From: GM7GCV1 sp965222065
GTDB lineage: Bacteria; Pseudomonadota; Gammaproteobacteria; Pseudomonadales; GM7GCV1
Assembly (NCBI GenBank): GCA_965222065.1
Contig: OZ244933.1
Span: 310,001 to 374,000 of the forward strand
Direction: 5' to 3'
Length of the DNA: 64,000 nt
Under the pieces are notes generated by a model, which saw nothing but the letters and a program-made list of their open reading frames with translations, did not search any database and had not been told where the DNA came from. Made by a program: the position numbers and the translations under genes. Below, one piece after another: positions 53,855 through 62,620 of the stretch (the first letter of the stretch is position 1; each line of letters starts with the position of its first letter).

Positions 53855-54616
53855 CTACCCCCCGGAAGCGTTGTTATACTCAAATTGCTCAGATAAGGGA
53901 TTGGTGCCAAACCGGCGCTGGCGGCGCCGATAGTCAGTCAATGCCTTGCGTAGCCAGTTTTTATCAAAATCTGGCCAATAACAATTGGCAAAGTAGAGTT
54001 CGGAATAAGAAATCTGCCAAAGCAGGAAATTACTAATCCTGTGCTCGGCCCCGGTTCGAATGAGCAAATCCACAGGCGGAAGGTCGGCCAGGCAGCAATG
54101 TTGCTCAAGTAATGATTCGTCTATATCGGCAGGATCAAGCTTGCCTTCTGCCACCTGTGTGGCAAGTGCTTTTGCCGCTGTTGTGATATCCCATCGGCCA
54201 CCATAGTCTGCGGCAACAACCAGCTGGTACTTGCCACCGGCCGTGGCGGTTTCGGTATCACTGATTAACTTTTGCAGCCTGTCGGAAAAACGATCCCGGC
54301 GCCCAATGACCTTCAGGCTTATATCCTGCGCTTTTAGCTCTTTTTTGTATCGCTTTAATACGGAGGAGAAAAGCGACATCAGCGCCCCGACTTCCTGTTT
54401 GGACCGGCTCCAGTTTTCACTGCTGAAAGCAAACACCGTTAAAATTTCGACGCCCTGCTCCAGGCATCCTTCCAGAACATCCTTCAAGCGGTCTGCACCT
54501 GCCTGGTGCCCGGCATAGCCGACCAGGTTCCTGTCCTTGGCCCAGCGGTTATTGCCATCCATGATAATGGCAACATGTCGCGGGTTCGCGTTGAGCTCTT
54601 CCGTTTTTTCTGTCAC
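53855..54616 (-). CDS. uppS: Undecaprenyl pyrophosphate synthase
   Basis: UppS makes the C55 lipid carrier for peptidoglycan and LPS building blocks. The 253-residue protein starts at GTG and has VAIIMDGNNRWAKDR (catalytic Asp20), FAFSSENWSRS, VVAADYGGRWDI and LLIRTGAEHRISNFLLWQ near the end. The DGNNRWA variant is the form seen in Pseudomonas. It lies between frr and cdsA with gaps of 8 and 1 bp. Confidence 0.97.
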   Translation of the reverse strand: MTEKTEELNANPRHVAIIMDGNNRWAKDRNLVGYAGHQAGADRLKDVLEGCLEQGVEILTVFAFSSENWSRSKQEVGALMSLFSSVLKRYKKELKAQDISLKVIGRRDRFSDRLQKLISDTETATAGGKYQLVVAADYGGRWDITTAAKALATQVAEGKLDPADIDESLLEQHCCLADLPPVDLLIRTGAEHRISNFLLWQISYSELYFANCYWPDFDKNWLRKALTDYRRRQRRFGTNPLSEQFEYNNASGG

Positions 54617-54624
54617 CGGGGTAC

Positions 54625-55182
54625 CTAGATTTCCAGCAAGTCTTTTTCCTTCAGGGCCAGAGCAGCGTCTACTTCGGCGACATATTGATCCGTCAGTTTC
54701 TGGATTTCGTCCTGCGCGCGGCGCTCGTCATCTTCAGAAATTTCCTTTTCCTTGACCAGGTCCTTCAGCATGGACATGGCATCTCGACGTGCGTTTCGAA
54801 TAGATACCCGGGCATTTTCTGCCTCGGCCTTGGCTTGCTTGGTATAACCACGACGGGTTTCTTCGGTTAAAGGTGGCATGGGTACACGAATGACAGTACC
54901 AGCGGTCGCCGGATTCAGGCCCAAGTCCGATTTCATAATGGCTTTTTCTATCTGGGGAACCAGGTCTTTTTCCCAGGGGGAAACCGCCAGTGTACGGGCA
55001 TCCTCCACATTGATATTGGCCAACTGGTTGAGCGGCGTATCCGCACCGTAATAATCCAGATGGATACTATCGAGAATACTGGGGTGGGCACGGCCCGTGC
55101 GAATTCGATTGAAATGCCCCTGCAGGGCTTCCAGGCTTTTTTTCATTCGCGCAATGGTGTCTTTGCGAATATCGTTAATCAT
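54625..55182 (-). CDS. frr: Ribosome recycling factor
   Basis: RRF splits the post-termination ribosome together with EF-G. The 185-residue protein has the expected three-helix bundle regions and the conserved GRAHPSILDSIHLDYYG and NPATAGTVIRVPMPPLTEETRR segments. The length equals the E. coli protein. Its ATG overlaps the pyrH stop by 8 bp. Confidence 0.98.
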   Translation of the reverse strand: MINDIRKDTIARMKKSLEALQGHFNRIRTGRAHPSILDSIHLDYYGADTPLNQLANINVEDARTLAVSPWEKDLVPQIEKAIMKSDLGLNPATAGTVIRVPMPPLTEETRRGYTKQAKAEAENARVSIRNARRDAMSMLKDLVKEKEISEDDERRAQDEIQKLTDQYVAEVDAALALKEKDLLEI

Positions 55183-55915
55183 CTATTGTTTCCTCGACCA
55201 ATGTACCTTCTTCTTCACCAACCACAATTCTTAACAGCGCGCCAGACTTGGACATTTTAAACACCCTGACAGGCATATCGTGATCGCGACAAAGACAAAT
55301 AGCTGTTAGATCCATCACACCCAGTTTTTGATCAAGAATCTGATCATAAGTGAGATGACTGTACAGAACCGCATCGTCGTGCTTCATCGGGTCCTTATCG
55401 TACACACCTTCCACCTTGGTCGCCTTAAGGACCAGGCTGGCTTCAATTTCGATCGCACGCAGACAGGCAGCTGAATCCGTGGTGAAGAAAGGATTACCTG
55501 TGCCCGCAGAAAAAATAACCACGTCCCCGGCGGAAAGGTATTTCATCGCCAGACGGCGATCATAGTGCTCGACAATGCCGCCAATGGGTATGGCCGACAT
55601 GACATGGCTGGCGATATTTGAGCGCTCCAGCGCATCTCGCAGTGCCAGGGCATTCATTACAGTCGCGAGCATACCCATGTGGTCACCCGTTACGCGGTCC
55701 AGCCCTGCGGCACTCAATGTCTGCCCGCGAAACAGGTTTCCCCCGCCTACGACCAGACCAACCTGTACACCAATACCAACTAACTGACCAATCTCCAAAG
55801 CCATTTTATCGAGCACTTTGGGGTCAATTCCAAAGCCCTCTTCCCCGGTGAGTTCTTCACCGCTTAGCTTTAACAGTATGCGCTTGTACTTGCGCTCCTT
55901 TTTGGTCGGTGGCAT
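55175..55915 (-). CDS. pyrH: UMP kinase
   Basis: PyrH is the bacterial hexameric UMP kinase of the amino acid kinase fold. The 246 residues include ILLKLSGEELTGEEGFGID, LVVGGGNLFRG, DHMGMLATVMNALALRD, FSAGTGNPFFTTDSAA and VEGVYDKDP. It is the first gene after the tsf terminator and probably starts the long pyrH-to-tilS transcription unit. Confidence 0.98.
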   Translation of the reverse strand: MPPTKKERKYKRILLKLSGEELTGEEGFGIDPKVLDKMALEIGQLVGIGVQVGLVVGGGNLFRGQTLSAAGLDRVTGDHMGMLATVMNALALRDALERSNIASHVMSAIPIGGIVEHYDRRLAMKYLSAGDVVIFSAGTGNPFFTTDSAACLRAIEIEASLVLKATKVEGVYDKDPMKHDDAVLYSHLTYDQILDQKLGVMDLTAICLCRDHDMPVRVFKMSKSGALLRIVVGEEEGTLVEETIDD

Positions 55916-55935
55916 AGGGTCTCCTCGCGATGGTT

Positions 55936-55964
55936 AAAAATACGGCCCCTGTTAAGGAGCCGTA
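55936..55964 (-). terminator. Rho-independent terminator after tsf
   Basis: On the minus strand TACGGC-CCT/AGG-GCCGTA forms a 9-bp stem with one internal mismatch and a 4-base loop, followed by five U. It separates the rpsB-tsf unit from pyrH. Confidence 0.8.
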
Positions 55965-55997
55965 CATTCAGTCTTATTATTGTCGCGTTTGTGAGAG

Positions 55998-56870
55998 TTA
56001 TGCGCCAGCGCTTTCTACCTGTTTTGCAACTTCCGCGGCAAAGTCTTCTTCCACTTTCTCGATACCTTCGCCAACTTCAAAACGGACAAAGCTGTTGACA
56101 TCGGCACCGGCATTGGCCAGAAGTTTGCCTACTGTCATGTCAGGGTCTTTCACAAACGGTTGCTCGGTCAGGCTGTTTTCAGACAAAAACTTGCGCATAC
56201 GGCCGTCGACCATTTTTTCGATAATTTCAGCAGGCTTCCCAGACTCGGCAGCCTGTACGGAAAAAATTTCTTTCTCCTTATCAAGCAACTCTTGTGGCAT
56301 ATCGTCCGGCTTGGCCACATGCGGATTAACCGCAGCTACATGCATGGCGACATCCCTGCCCAGTTCTTCATTACCAGCGGTCAAATCGACAAGTACAGCA
56401 ATACGGTTGTTGCCATGAACATACTCGGTAACAACACCTTCGGAGCTTACTCGCGCCAAACGCCGTACAGTAATATTTTCACCGATCTTTTGCACCAGTG
56501 CTTCGCGCGCATCTTCCAGCTCGGAAGTCATCAGCTCCTCAGCGGTCTGGGCACTGCTTTCTACCGCCTTGTCGGCAATCATGTTGACGAAAGACAGGAA
56601 ACCCTCATCGCGAGCGACGAAATCGGTTTCGCTGTTCACTTCAAGCAGCAGACCTGTTTTGTTGTCCGCTGAAACACGGGCAACAACAACACCTTCAGCG
56701 GCAACACGGCCAGCTTTTTTAGCGGCTTTCATGCCGCTGGATTTACGCAGGTTTTCGATTGCGAGATCGATGTCCCCATTGGCTTCGACCAGTGCTTTCT
56801 TGCACTCCATCATGCCCAGGCCAGTTCGTTCCCGAAGGTCTTTTACTAGTGACGCAGAAATAGCGGCCAT
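55998..56870 (-). CDS. tsf: Translation elongation factor Ts
   Basis: EF-Ts exchanges GDP for GTP on EF-Tu. The 290-residue protein has the N-terminal UBA-like domain (SLVKDLRERTGLGMMECKKAL), the TDFVAR motif in NSETDFVARDEGF that contacts EF-Tu, and the core domain with HVAAVNPH. It follows rpsB after a 123-bp spacer that contains two hairpins. Confidence 0.98.
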   Translation of the reverse strand: MAAISASLVKDLRERTGLGMMECKKALVEANGDIDLAIENLRKSSGMKAAKKAGRVAAEGVVVARVSADNKTGLLLEVNSETDFVARDEGFLSFVNMIADKAVESSAQTAEELMTSELEDAREALVQKIGENITVRRLARVSSEGVVTEYVHGNNRIAVLVDLTAGNEELGRDVAMHVAAVNPHVAKPDDMPQELLDKEKEIFSVQAAESGKPAEIIEKMVDGRMRKFLSENSLTEQPFVKDPDMTVGKLLANAGADVNSFVRFEVGEGIEKVEEDFAAEVAKQVESAGA

Positions 56871-56949
56871 TGAAAATTCCTCTAACTTAAATTTGTGAGT
56901 TCAGTATGTGATACCGGGCTACCATACGCCCGGAAAATGAATGAAAAGT

Positions 56950-56977
56950 TGCGGCAGGTAGTTTTTCACCTGCCGCA
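56950..56977 (-). terminator. Hairpin between rpsB and tsf (attenuator candidate)
   Basis: TGCGGCAGGT and ACCTGCCGCA form a perfect 10-bp stem with an 8-base loop, 17 bases after the rpsB stop; only a short ACUUUUC follows. A second hairpin, CCGGGC/GCCCGG at 56914-56933, is closer to tsf. Together they could lower read-through from rpsB into tsf or protect the rpsB mRNA 3' end. Confidence 0.6.
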
Positions 56978-56993
56978 TCGAATCAAATGTCGA

Positions 56994-57872
56994 TTACTTT
57001 TCTTCTTCAGTCTCTTCTTTTGCAGGGGCTTCCTCAGCATCTGCTTCGGCTTGCGCGGGCGCTTCTTCAGTCGCAGCTACTTCTTCTGCGGCTTCTGCCT
57101 TGGGCGCTTCTTCCTCGCTGGCTTCGGATTTGCTTTCCCCGGCATTGTCATCAACCTCGACAAATTCGTCCCGGGAGCTGAAATTGCTGTTAACGGATTT
57201 TCCGGCAAGAATGGCATCCGCTGCTGCTACAACGTACAGCTTGATAGCGCGAATGGCGTCATCATTTCCAGGAATAACAAAGTCAATGCCCTCAGGATCA
57301 CTGTTGGTATCAACAACGCCGATTACGGGAATACCCAGCTTGTTGGCTTCCTGAATGGCAATACGCTCGTGGTCAACATCGATCACAAACAAGGCATCGG
57401 GCAAACCGCCCATGTCCTTGATACCACCAATAGAAAGCTCGAGCTTGTCCATTTCACGCTGGCGCATGAGCGCTTCTTTCTTGGTCAGCTTGGCAAAGGT
57501 GCCATCATTCTTTTGCTGCTCAAGATCGCGATATTTTTTAATCGAGGCGCGAATGGTTTTGTAGTTGGTCAACATACCACCCAGCCAGCGATGGCTGACG
57601 AAAGGCATATTGGCTCGCTCTGCCTGCTCTTTTACGATCTTGCTGGCTGCGCGCTTGGTACCAACGAACAGTATTTTATTGTTGTTGGATGCCAGCTGCT
57701 GAAGATAAGCGAGGGCTTCGTTAAATGCCGGAACCGTTTGTTCCAGGTTGATGATATGAATTTTGTTACGGGCCCCGAAAATGTATTGATCCATTTTAGG
57801 GTTCCAGAAGCGGGTCTGGTGGCCGAAGTGCACACCAGCCTGCAACATGTCACGCATGTTGACAGTCGTCAT
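56994..57872 (-). CDS. rpsB: Ribosomal protein S2 with acidic C-terminal tail
   Basis: S2 is a late-assembling protein of the 30S subunit that contacts S1. The start at 57872 (TTGGAG upstream) gives MTTVNMRDMLQAGVHFGHQT, the standard N-terminus, and the core ends at about residue 235 (SNFSSRDEF). The total of 292 residues exceeds the E. coli 241: the last 47 residues or so are almost only Glu, Ala, Lys, Pro and Thr, a low-complexity acidic tail. The open frame continues 45 codons upstream but that region is the leader. Confidence 0.97.
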   Translation of the reverse strand: MTTVNMRDMLQAGVHFGHQTRFWNPKMDQYIFGARNKIHIINLEQTVPAFNEALAYLQQLASNNNKILFVGTKRAASKIVKEQAERANMPFVSHRWLGGMLTNYKTIRASIKKYRDLEQQKNDGTFAKLTKKEALMRQREMDKLELSIGGIKDMGGLPDALFVIDVDHERIAIQEANKLGIPVIGVVDTNSDPEGIDFVIPGNDDAIRAIKLYVVAAADAILAGKSVNSNFSSRDEFVEVDDNAGESKSEASEEEAPKAEAAEEVAATEEAPAQAEADAEEAPAKEETEEEK

Positions 57873-58024
57873 AATAACTCCAATTGTTAGGGTTAAGCCT
57901 CCAGATATTCCCTCTTTTCTGACCTTCAGGGCGAACCCTGATGGCACCCGGAAAAGGGTTGCGAATATCTGTGTGTCGTTAAGTTTGTTTTTGCTGGAAG
58001 CCCACATGGGTTCTAGCGGCGCGC

Positions 58025-58053
58025 TTTATACCATAAAGTCTGGCACTCTTAAA
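58025..58053 (-). promoter_or_regulatory. Candidate rpsB-tsf promoter and leader
   Basis: On the minus strand TTTAAG (58053-58048) and TATAAA (58030-58025) are spaced by 17 bases. Transcription would start near 58018, leaving a leader of about 145 nt before the rpsB ATG. A long leader fits the S2 autoregulation known in gammaproteobacteria, but I did not verify the leader structure. Confidence 0.45.
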
Positions 58054-58069
58054 GCGTTTTACGCCAGTA

Positions 58070-58095
58070 AAAAAGGCGTCCGGAGACGCCTTTTT
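58070..58095 (-). terminator. Rho-independent terminator after serA
   Basis: GGCGTC/GACGCC with a 4-base loop and a U-run on the minus strand, about 22 bases after the serA stop. It insulates the serC-serA unit from rpsB. Confidence 0.9.
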
Positions 58096-58116
58096 GCAAT
58101 CAATGATTCGTCCGAT

Positions 58117-59286
58117 TTATATCACGCGAACATTAATCACACCTTCCACTGAAGCAATTTTGGTTTTCAGCTCATCAGAAACGGCTGTTTCAACATCGAT
58201 GATGTTGTAGGCAAGGTCACCACGACTGCGATTAAGCATGTCTGCCACGTTAATATTGCCGTCTGCGAGAATCGAAAGAACATTGCCCAGTACTTTGGGA
58301 ACATTCTGGTTTGAGAAGGTAATTCGTGATTGCCCCATACGCGGCATCAGGGCCGTCGGATAATTCACTGAATTTTTGATGTTTCCGTTTTCAAGGTAAT
58401 CCTTCAACTGATCCACCGCCATCACGGCACAGTTTTCTTCCGCTTCAGCCGTACTGGCCCCCAGGTGCGGCATGGGCACCACATCATTGCGCGCCACCAG
58501 CTCGGCGGTAGGAAAGTCGGTCACATACTTGCGCAATTTACCGGCATCGAGTGCCTTGATAACGGCAGCGTTATCAACGATGGATTCACGGGCAAAGTTC
58601 AGCAATACCGTCCCTTCCTTACAAAGGGAAAGACGCTGCTCATTGATCAGGTGATGTGTGGCTTCAATAGCCGGTACGTGCAGCGTAATGAAATCAGCAC
58701 GACCCATCAGGGCTTCCAGGCTGTCCATCTTCTCCACGAGGCTGGACAAACGCCAGGCCGCTTCAACTGAAATAGCGGGATCGTAACCAACCACATTCAT
58801 TCCAAGTTCCAGCGCCACATTGGCAACCATCGCACCAATGGCGCCCAGCCCAATGACGCCCAGGGTTTTGCCCTGAAGTTCAGAACCGGCAAAATTCTTT
58901 TTGCTGCCCTCCAGCAATTTGGCCATTTCTGCATCATCTGTCATGTCCGTCAGACCACGACAAAATGCCACGCCACCAGAGATATCACGACATGCCATTA
59001 GCATACCGGTGATAACCAGTTCTTTTACGGCGTTGGCATTTGCGCCTGGCGTATTGAATACCACCACGCCTTTTTCACTACAACGCTCCACCGGAACGTT
59101 ATTCACTCCGGCCCCGGCCCTGGCAATGGCCAGAACAGAGTCAGGAATGACTTCATCATGTAATTTGTGACTGCGCAGAATATATGCGTCCGGAGAATCC
59201 AGCTCTGGACTAACGGTGTACTTGTCCACGTCAAATCGGGACAGGCCTTTCTCTGAAATCGCGTTAAAGGTCTTTACGTTGTACAT
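58117..59286 (-). CDS. serA: D-3-phosphoglycerate dehydrogenase
   Basis: SerA oxidises 3-phosphoglycerate at the start of serine synthesis. The 389-residue protein has the substrate domain (AGAGVNNVPVERCSEKGVV), the NAD motif GVIGLGAIGAMVANVAL, the catalytic His in PMPHLGASTAEAEENCA, and a C-terminal ACT domain (about 318-389) for serine inhibition. The chain is shorter than E. coli SerA (410) and the sequence resembles the short ACT-type form found next to this kind of SerC. It follows serC by 17 bp. Confidence 0.93.
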   Translation of the reverse strand: MYNVKTFNAISEKGLSRFDVDKYTVSPELDSPDAYILRSHKLHDEVIPDSVLAIARAGAGVNNVPVERCSEKGVVVFNTPGANANAVKELVITGMLMACRDISGGVAFCRGLTDMTDDAEMAKLLEGSKKNFAGSELQGKTLGVIGLGAIGAMVANVALELGMNVVGYDPAISVEAAWRLSSLVEKMDSLEALMGRADFITLHVPAIEATHHLINEQRLSLCKEGTVLLNFARESIVDNAAVIKALDAGKLRKYVTDFPTAELVARNDVVPMPHLGASTAEAEENCAVMAVDQLKDYLENGNIKNSVNYPTALMPRMGQSRITFSNQNVPKVLGNVLSILADGNINVADMLNRSRGDLAYNIIDVETAVSDELKTKIASVEGVINVRVI

Positions 59287-59303
59287 GAATATTCCCTTGT
59301 TAA

Positions 59304-60416
59304 TTATTTAACCTGTTCGTATGCCCAGTCGAGCCAGGGCATCAGTAATTCGAGATCAGTTTCCTCAACGGTTGCGCCACACCAGATTCGCAGCCCGGAA
59401 GGTGCATCACGGTAGCCGCCAATGTCATAGGCAACACCATGCTCATCCAGCATCTCAACGATTTTTTTGACCGACTCTTCAGGCAAGTCCAGCTTGAGGC
59501 ATACGCTGGTGTTGGATCGGGTCTCCGGGGTCTCGGCAAGAAATTCAATCCAGTCTCTTGCCGCGACAAATTTCTCCAATACGGCCAAATTGGTATTGGC
59601 CTTGGCAATGGCTGCATTCAAGCCACCAATGGACTCAACCCAGCGCAAGGCATCCAGATAATCTTCCACGGCCAGCATCGACGGTGTATTAATCGTCGAT
59701 CCCTTGAATATGCCTTCATTAATGGTATCGCCTTTCATCATGCGGAAAATTTTGGGCAACGGGCGATCGGGCTTGTAGCTTTCCAGGCGCTCTACCGCGC
59801 GAGGGCCAAGCACCAGCATACCGTGGGCGCCTTCACCGCCCAAAACTTTTTGCCAGCTAAAGGTCAGGACATCGACCTTGCCCCAGTCGATATCCATCGC
59901 AAATACGGCAGAGGTCGCATCACAAAACGTCAGCCCTTCCCGATCGTCGCTAATCCAGTCCAGATTGGGGACGCGCACACCGGATGTCGTGCCGTTGTAG
60001 GTGAAAATGCAGTCGTTGGCCGGATCGGCTTTGGATAAATCAGGCAATTGGCCATAGTCTGCCAGGTAGTTATTGGCATTCTCAAGCTTCAACTGTTTAA
60101 CAATATCGGTTACCCAGCCACTACCAAAGGACTCCCAGTGGAACATATCGACTCCACGACAACCGAGCATGGACCACATGGCCATCTCAAACGCACCGGT
60201 ATCTGACGCCGGAACAATGCCCAAACGGTAATCAGCCGGGATTCCCAGAATCTCTTTGGTTTTATCAATTGATTCTTTCAGTCGAGCAGCGCCGAGTTTT
60301 GACCGGTGCGAGCGTCCGAGGGTATCCGTGTTGAGATTGGCCAGACTGTAACCTGGTCTTTTGGAACAGGGGCCTGAAGAAAAATTGGGGTTGGCAGGTT
60401 TTTCCTGAGGGAGCAT
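59304..60416 (-). CDS. serC: Phosphoserine aminotransferase, Methanosarcina/alphaproteobacterial type
   Basis: This PLP enzyme makes phosphoserine from phosphohydroxypyruvate and glutamate. The 370 residues begin MLPQEKPANPNFSSGPCSKR, a start typical of the alphaproteobacterial and Methanosarcina SerC group, not of the enteric type (NFSAGPA). The PLP lysine is in TFSWQKVLGGEGAHG. It precedes serA with a 17-bp gap; this two-gene cassette encodes two of the three steps of serine synthesis. Confidence 0.9.
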   Translation of the reverse strand: MLPQEKPANPNFSSGPCSKRPGYSLANLNTDTLGRSHRSKLGAARLKESIDKTKEILGIPADYRLGIVPASDTGAFEMAMWSMLGCRGVDMFHWESFGSGWVTDIVKQLKLENANNYLADYGQLPDLSKADPANDCIFTYNGTTSGVRVPNLDWISDDREGLTFCDATSAVFAMDIDWGKVDVLTFSWQKVLGGEGAHGMLVLGPRAVERLESYKPDRPLPKIFRMMKGDTINEGIFKGSTINTPSMLAVEDYLDALRWVESIGGLNAAIAKANTNLAVLEKFVAARDWIEFLAETPETRSNTSVCLKLDLPEESVKKIVEMLDEHGVAYDIGGYRDAPSGLRIWCGATVEETDLELLMPWLDWAYEQVK

Positions 60417-60506
60417 AGGTATAAATTTCCCGACTTAAGAATTGGGCGAAAATTTTAGGGATAGCTAGTCTTGCAGCCTGGGCTTTAAGGCTCACTAAAA
60501 AAGGGC

Positions 60507-60539
60507 GTGCATTGTAAACATCTTCGTAAGGCAATGCAC
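60507..60539. repeat. 8-bp inverted repeat in the serC/hydrolase divergent spacer
   Basis: GTGCATTG (60507-60514) and CAATGCAC (60532-60539) are separated by 17 bases. It lies between the divergent starts of serC and the hydrolase gene and could be an operator. Confidence 0.45.
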
Positions 60540-60636
60540 CATTCAAGCTTTAATTAGCTCTTTTCTATGGCAACTATTGCAGCCACTTCTAGACCGGGAT
60601 AGGGTCAGCGTATTGAATGACCTTCCGGGTGTGTTA

Positions 60637-61644
60637 ATGAGCAGCTATTTTTATACTTTGGGTATCACTTTACTTTTCTCTCTAACTGCCCCGGTTCTGG
60701 CAGAGGATGCACTACCTGAATATGACGCCCAACTAAGCGGCTACCCTTACCCTTTTGACGTTCATGTTTTCGAGTTTGATAGCCAGCGACAGAGCCTGGA
60801 AATGGCGTATATGCACCTGTCCGCAAAAGGCAATCGCCCCACCGTGCTTCTTTTGCACGGCAAAAACTTCGCCGCCGACTACTGGGAACAAACCGCCAAC
60901 TATCTGCACGAAAAAGGCTATGGGGTACTTATGCCTGATCAAATTGGTTTCGGCAAATCTTCCAAGCCGGCGCATTATCAGTTTTCTTTTGAAGCCCTGG
61001 CAAATAATACCCGGGAGCTGGTGAACTCACTCAATATCGACGAGTTGATCGTTATGGGACACTCCATGGGTGGCATGCTCGCTACCCGGTTTGCGCTAAA
61101 TCACATCGACATCGTCGATCAGCTGGTACTGGTTAATCCGATTGGCCTGGAAGACTATCTGCGCTATGTACAATACAGGGATCCCGATTTTTTCTACGAT
61201 AACGAGCTGGCCAAAACCACTGATTCAATCCGGGATTATCAACGCGAAAATTACTACGATGGCCAGTGGACAGACCGTTATGAAGCACTGATTCAAATTC
61301 ACGCGGGCTGGATTAACGGACCAGACTGGGAGCGAATCGCCTGGAATAATGCCCTGACGCTGGACATGATTTTTACCGGCAGTATCGTCAACGAGTTCGA
61401 CCAGCTTTTGGTCCCCACCCACCTGATTATCGGCACGCGCGACACTACCGGGCCGGGGCGCGGCTGGAAGAAGGATGGGATCGAATATCGGCTGGGACGT
61501 TATGACCAACTCGGTCAAAGAGCAGCCGAACAAATCCCCGGCGCCCGACTTTACGAGCTTGAGGGAGTTGGCCATTTGCCCCAGTTCGAAGCGTTTGACC
61601 GATACCGGCAGCAGCTGGATAAAATTTTCCAGCCGACCCGGTAA
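60637..61644 (+). CDS. Secreted alpha/beta hydrolase
   Basis: The 335-residue product starts with a signal peptide (MSSYFYTLGITLLFSLTAP, cleaved near LAEDA). It is a classic alpha/beta hydrolase: the oxyanion region LLLHGKNFAADYW, the nucleophile in VMGHSMGGMLA (Ser143), and the base His in ELEGVGHLPQFEA; the acid is probably in IIGTRDTTGP. Haloalkane dehalogenase, epoxide hydrolase and C-C hydrolase relatives share this pattern, so the substrate is open. The ATG at 60637 is chosen because the leader begins there; the frame extends 20 codons upstream to a TTG. Confidence 0.88.
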   Translation: MSSYFYTLGITLLFSLTAPVLAEDALPEYDAQLSGYPYPFDVHVFEFDSQRQSLEMAYMHLSAKGNRPTVLLLHGKNFAADYWEQTANYLHEKGYGVLMPDQIGFGKSSKPAHYQFSFEALANNTRELVNSLNIDELIVMGHSMGGMLATRFALNHIDIVDQLVLVNPIGLEDYLRYVQYRDPDFFYDNELAKTTDSIRDYQRENYYDGQWTDRYEALIQIHAGWINGPDWERIAWNNALTLDMIFTGSIVNEFDQLLVPTHLIIGTRDTTGPGRGWKKDGIEYRLGRYDQLGQRAAEQIPGARLYELEGVGHLPQFEAFDRYRQQLDKIFQPTR

Positions 61645-61844
61645 ATATTAACTTGAATTGATAAAGCTGCATTAAATACAGCCCCTGTCTGTGACGACAG
61701 TCTATTCATTTCGCCTGCATGCTTTCCCGGCGTTTATATGCAAACACCACCTTTAGCCATAAAAACTGCCTGATCAGTAGGAACAGAAAGCAGTTACAGA
61801 TAGAATGTGCAGCCTGATATTACCCATCCAACTAATCTGTACCC

Positions 61845-62615
61845 ATGAGTGTTCACGTAAAAACTCCCGAAGAAATCAACAAGATGCGGGTTGCCGGCCA
61901 ACTCGCCGCTGAAGTCCTAGAGATGATTGAGGAGTATGTGCAGCCCGGTGTTTCCACTGAGGAGCTGGATCGTATTTGTCACGAGCATATCGTTAACAAG
62001 CAAAATGCCATTCCGGCTCCGCTTAATTACAAGGGGTTTCCCAAATCAATCTGTACATCAGTGAACCAGGTGATCTGCCACGGGATACCTTCAGAAAAGA
62101 AAGTGCTGAAAAACGGCGATATCGTCAATATCGATGTCACCGTCATCAAGGATGGCTGGCATGGCGATACCAGTCGCATGTATTACGCAGGCAAAACACC
62201 CGATCATGCCCTGCGACTCTGCCGCGTTACCCAGGAATGCATGTATAAAGCTATCGAACTGGTAAAGCCCGGCGCTCGCCTGGGCGACATTGGTCATGTC
62301 ATCCAGACCCATGCCGAAGCAAACCATTACTCTGTGGTACGCGACTACTGCGGACACGGCATTGGCAAGGTTTTCCACGAGGATCCCCAGGTACTGCATT
62401 ACGGCCAGCCCAACACCGGTATGGTGCTGGAAGAAGGGATGACCTTTACCATTGAGCCCATGATTAATGCCGGTACATACCATGGCAAAGTCAAGCCGGA
62501 TGGCTGGACCGTGGTCACACGGGACGGCCGGTTATCCGCTCAATACGAACACACCATTGCCGTCACCAGCGACGGTTTTGAAGTCCTTACAAAACGCAGT
62601 GAAGAGCCCTTCTAG
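61845..62615 (+). CDS. map: Methionine aminopeptidase, type I
   Basis: Map removes the initiator methionine from nascent proteins. The 256-residue protein has five metal ligands: the two Asp in NIDVTVIKDGWHGDTSR, the His in CGHGIGKVFHEDP, and Glu in TFTIEPMI and QYEHTIAV. Its length and motifs match E. coli Map. It lies 5 bp before glnD. In related genomes map is directly divergent from rpsB; here serA, serC and a hydrolase gene intervene. Confidence 0.98.
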   Translation: MSVHVKTPEEINKMRVAGQLAAEVLEMIEEYVQPGVSTEELDRICHEHIVNKQNAIPAPLNYKGFPKSICTSVNQVICHGIPSEKKVLKNGDIVNIDVTVIKDGWHGDTSRMYYAGKTPDHALRLCRVTQECMYKAIELVKPGARLGDIGHVIQTHAEANHYSVVRDYCGHGIGKVFHEDPQVLHYGQPNTGMVLEEGMTFTIEPMINAGTYHGKVKPDGWTVVTRDGRLSAQYEHTIAVTSDGFEVLTKRSEEPF

Positions 62616-62620
62616 CTAGT

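Noticed and set aside
53855..54616. UppS DGNNRWA instead of DGNGRWA as a catalytic oddity
   Set aside because: This variant is, to my knowledge, normal in Pseudomonas-like UppS, and the catalytic Asp is intact.
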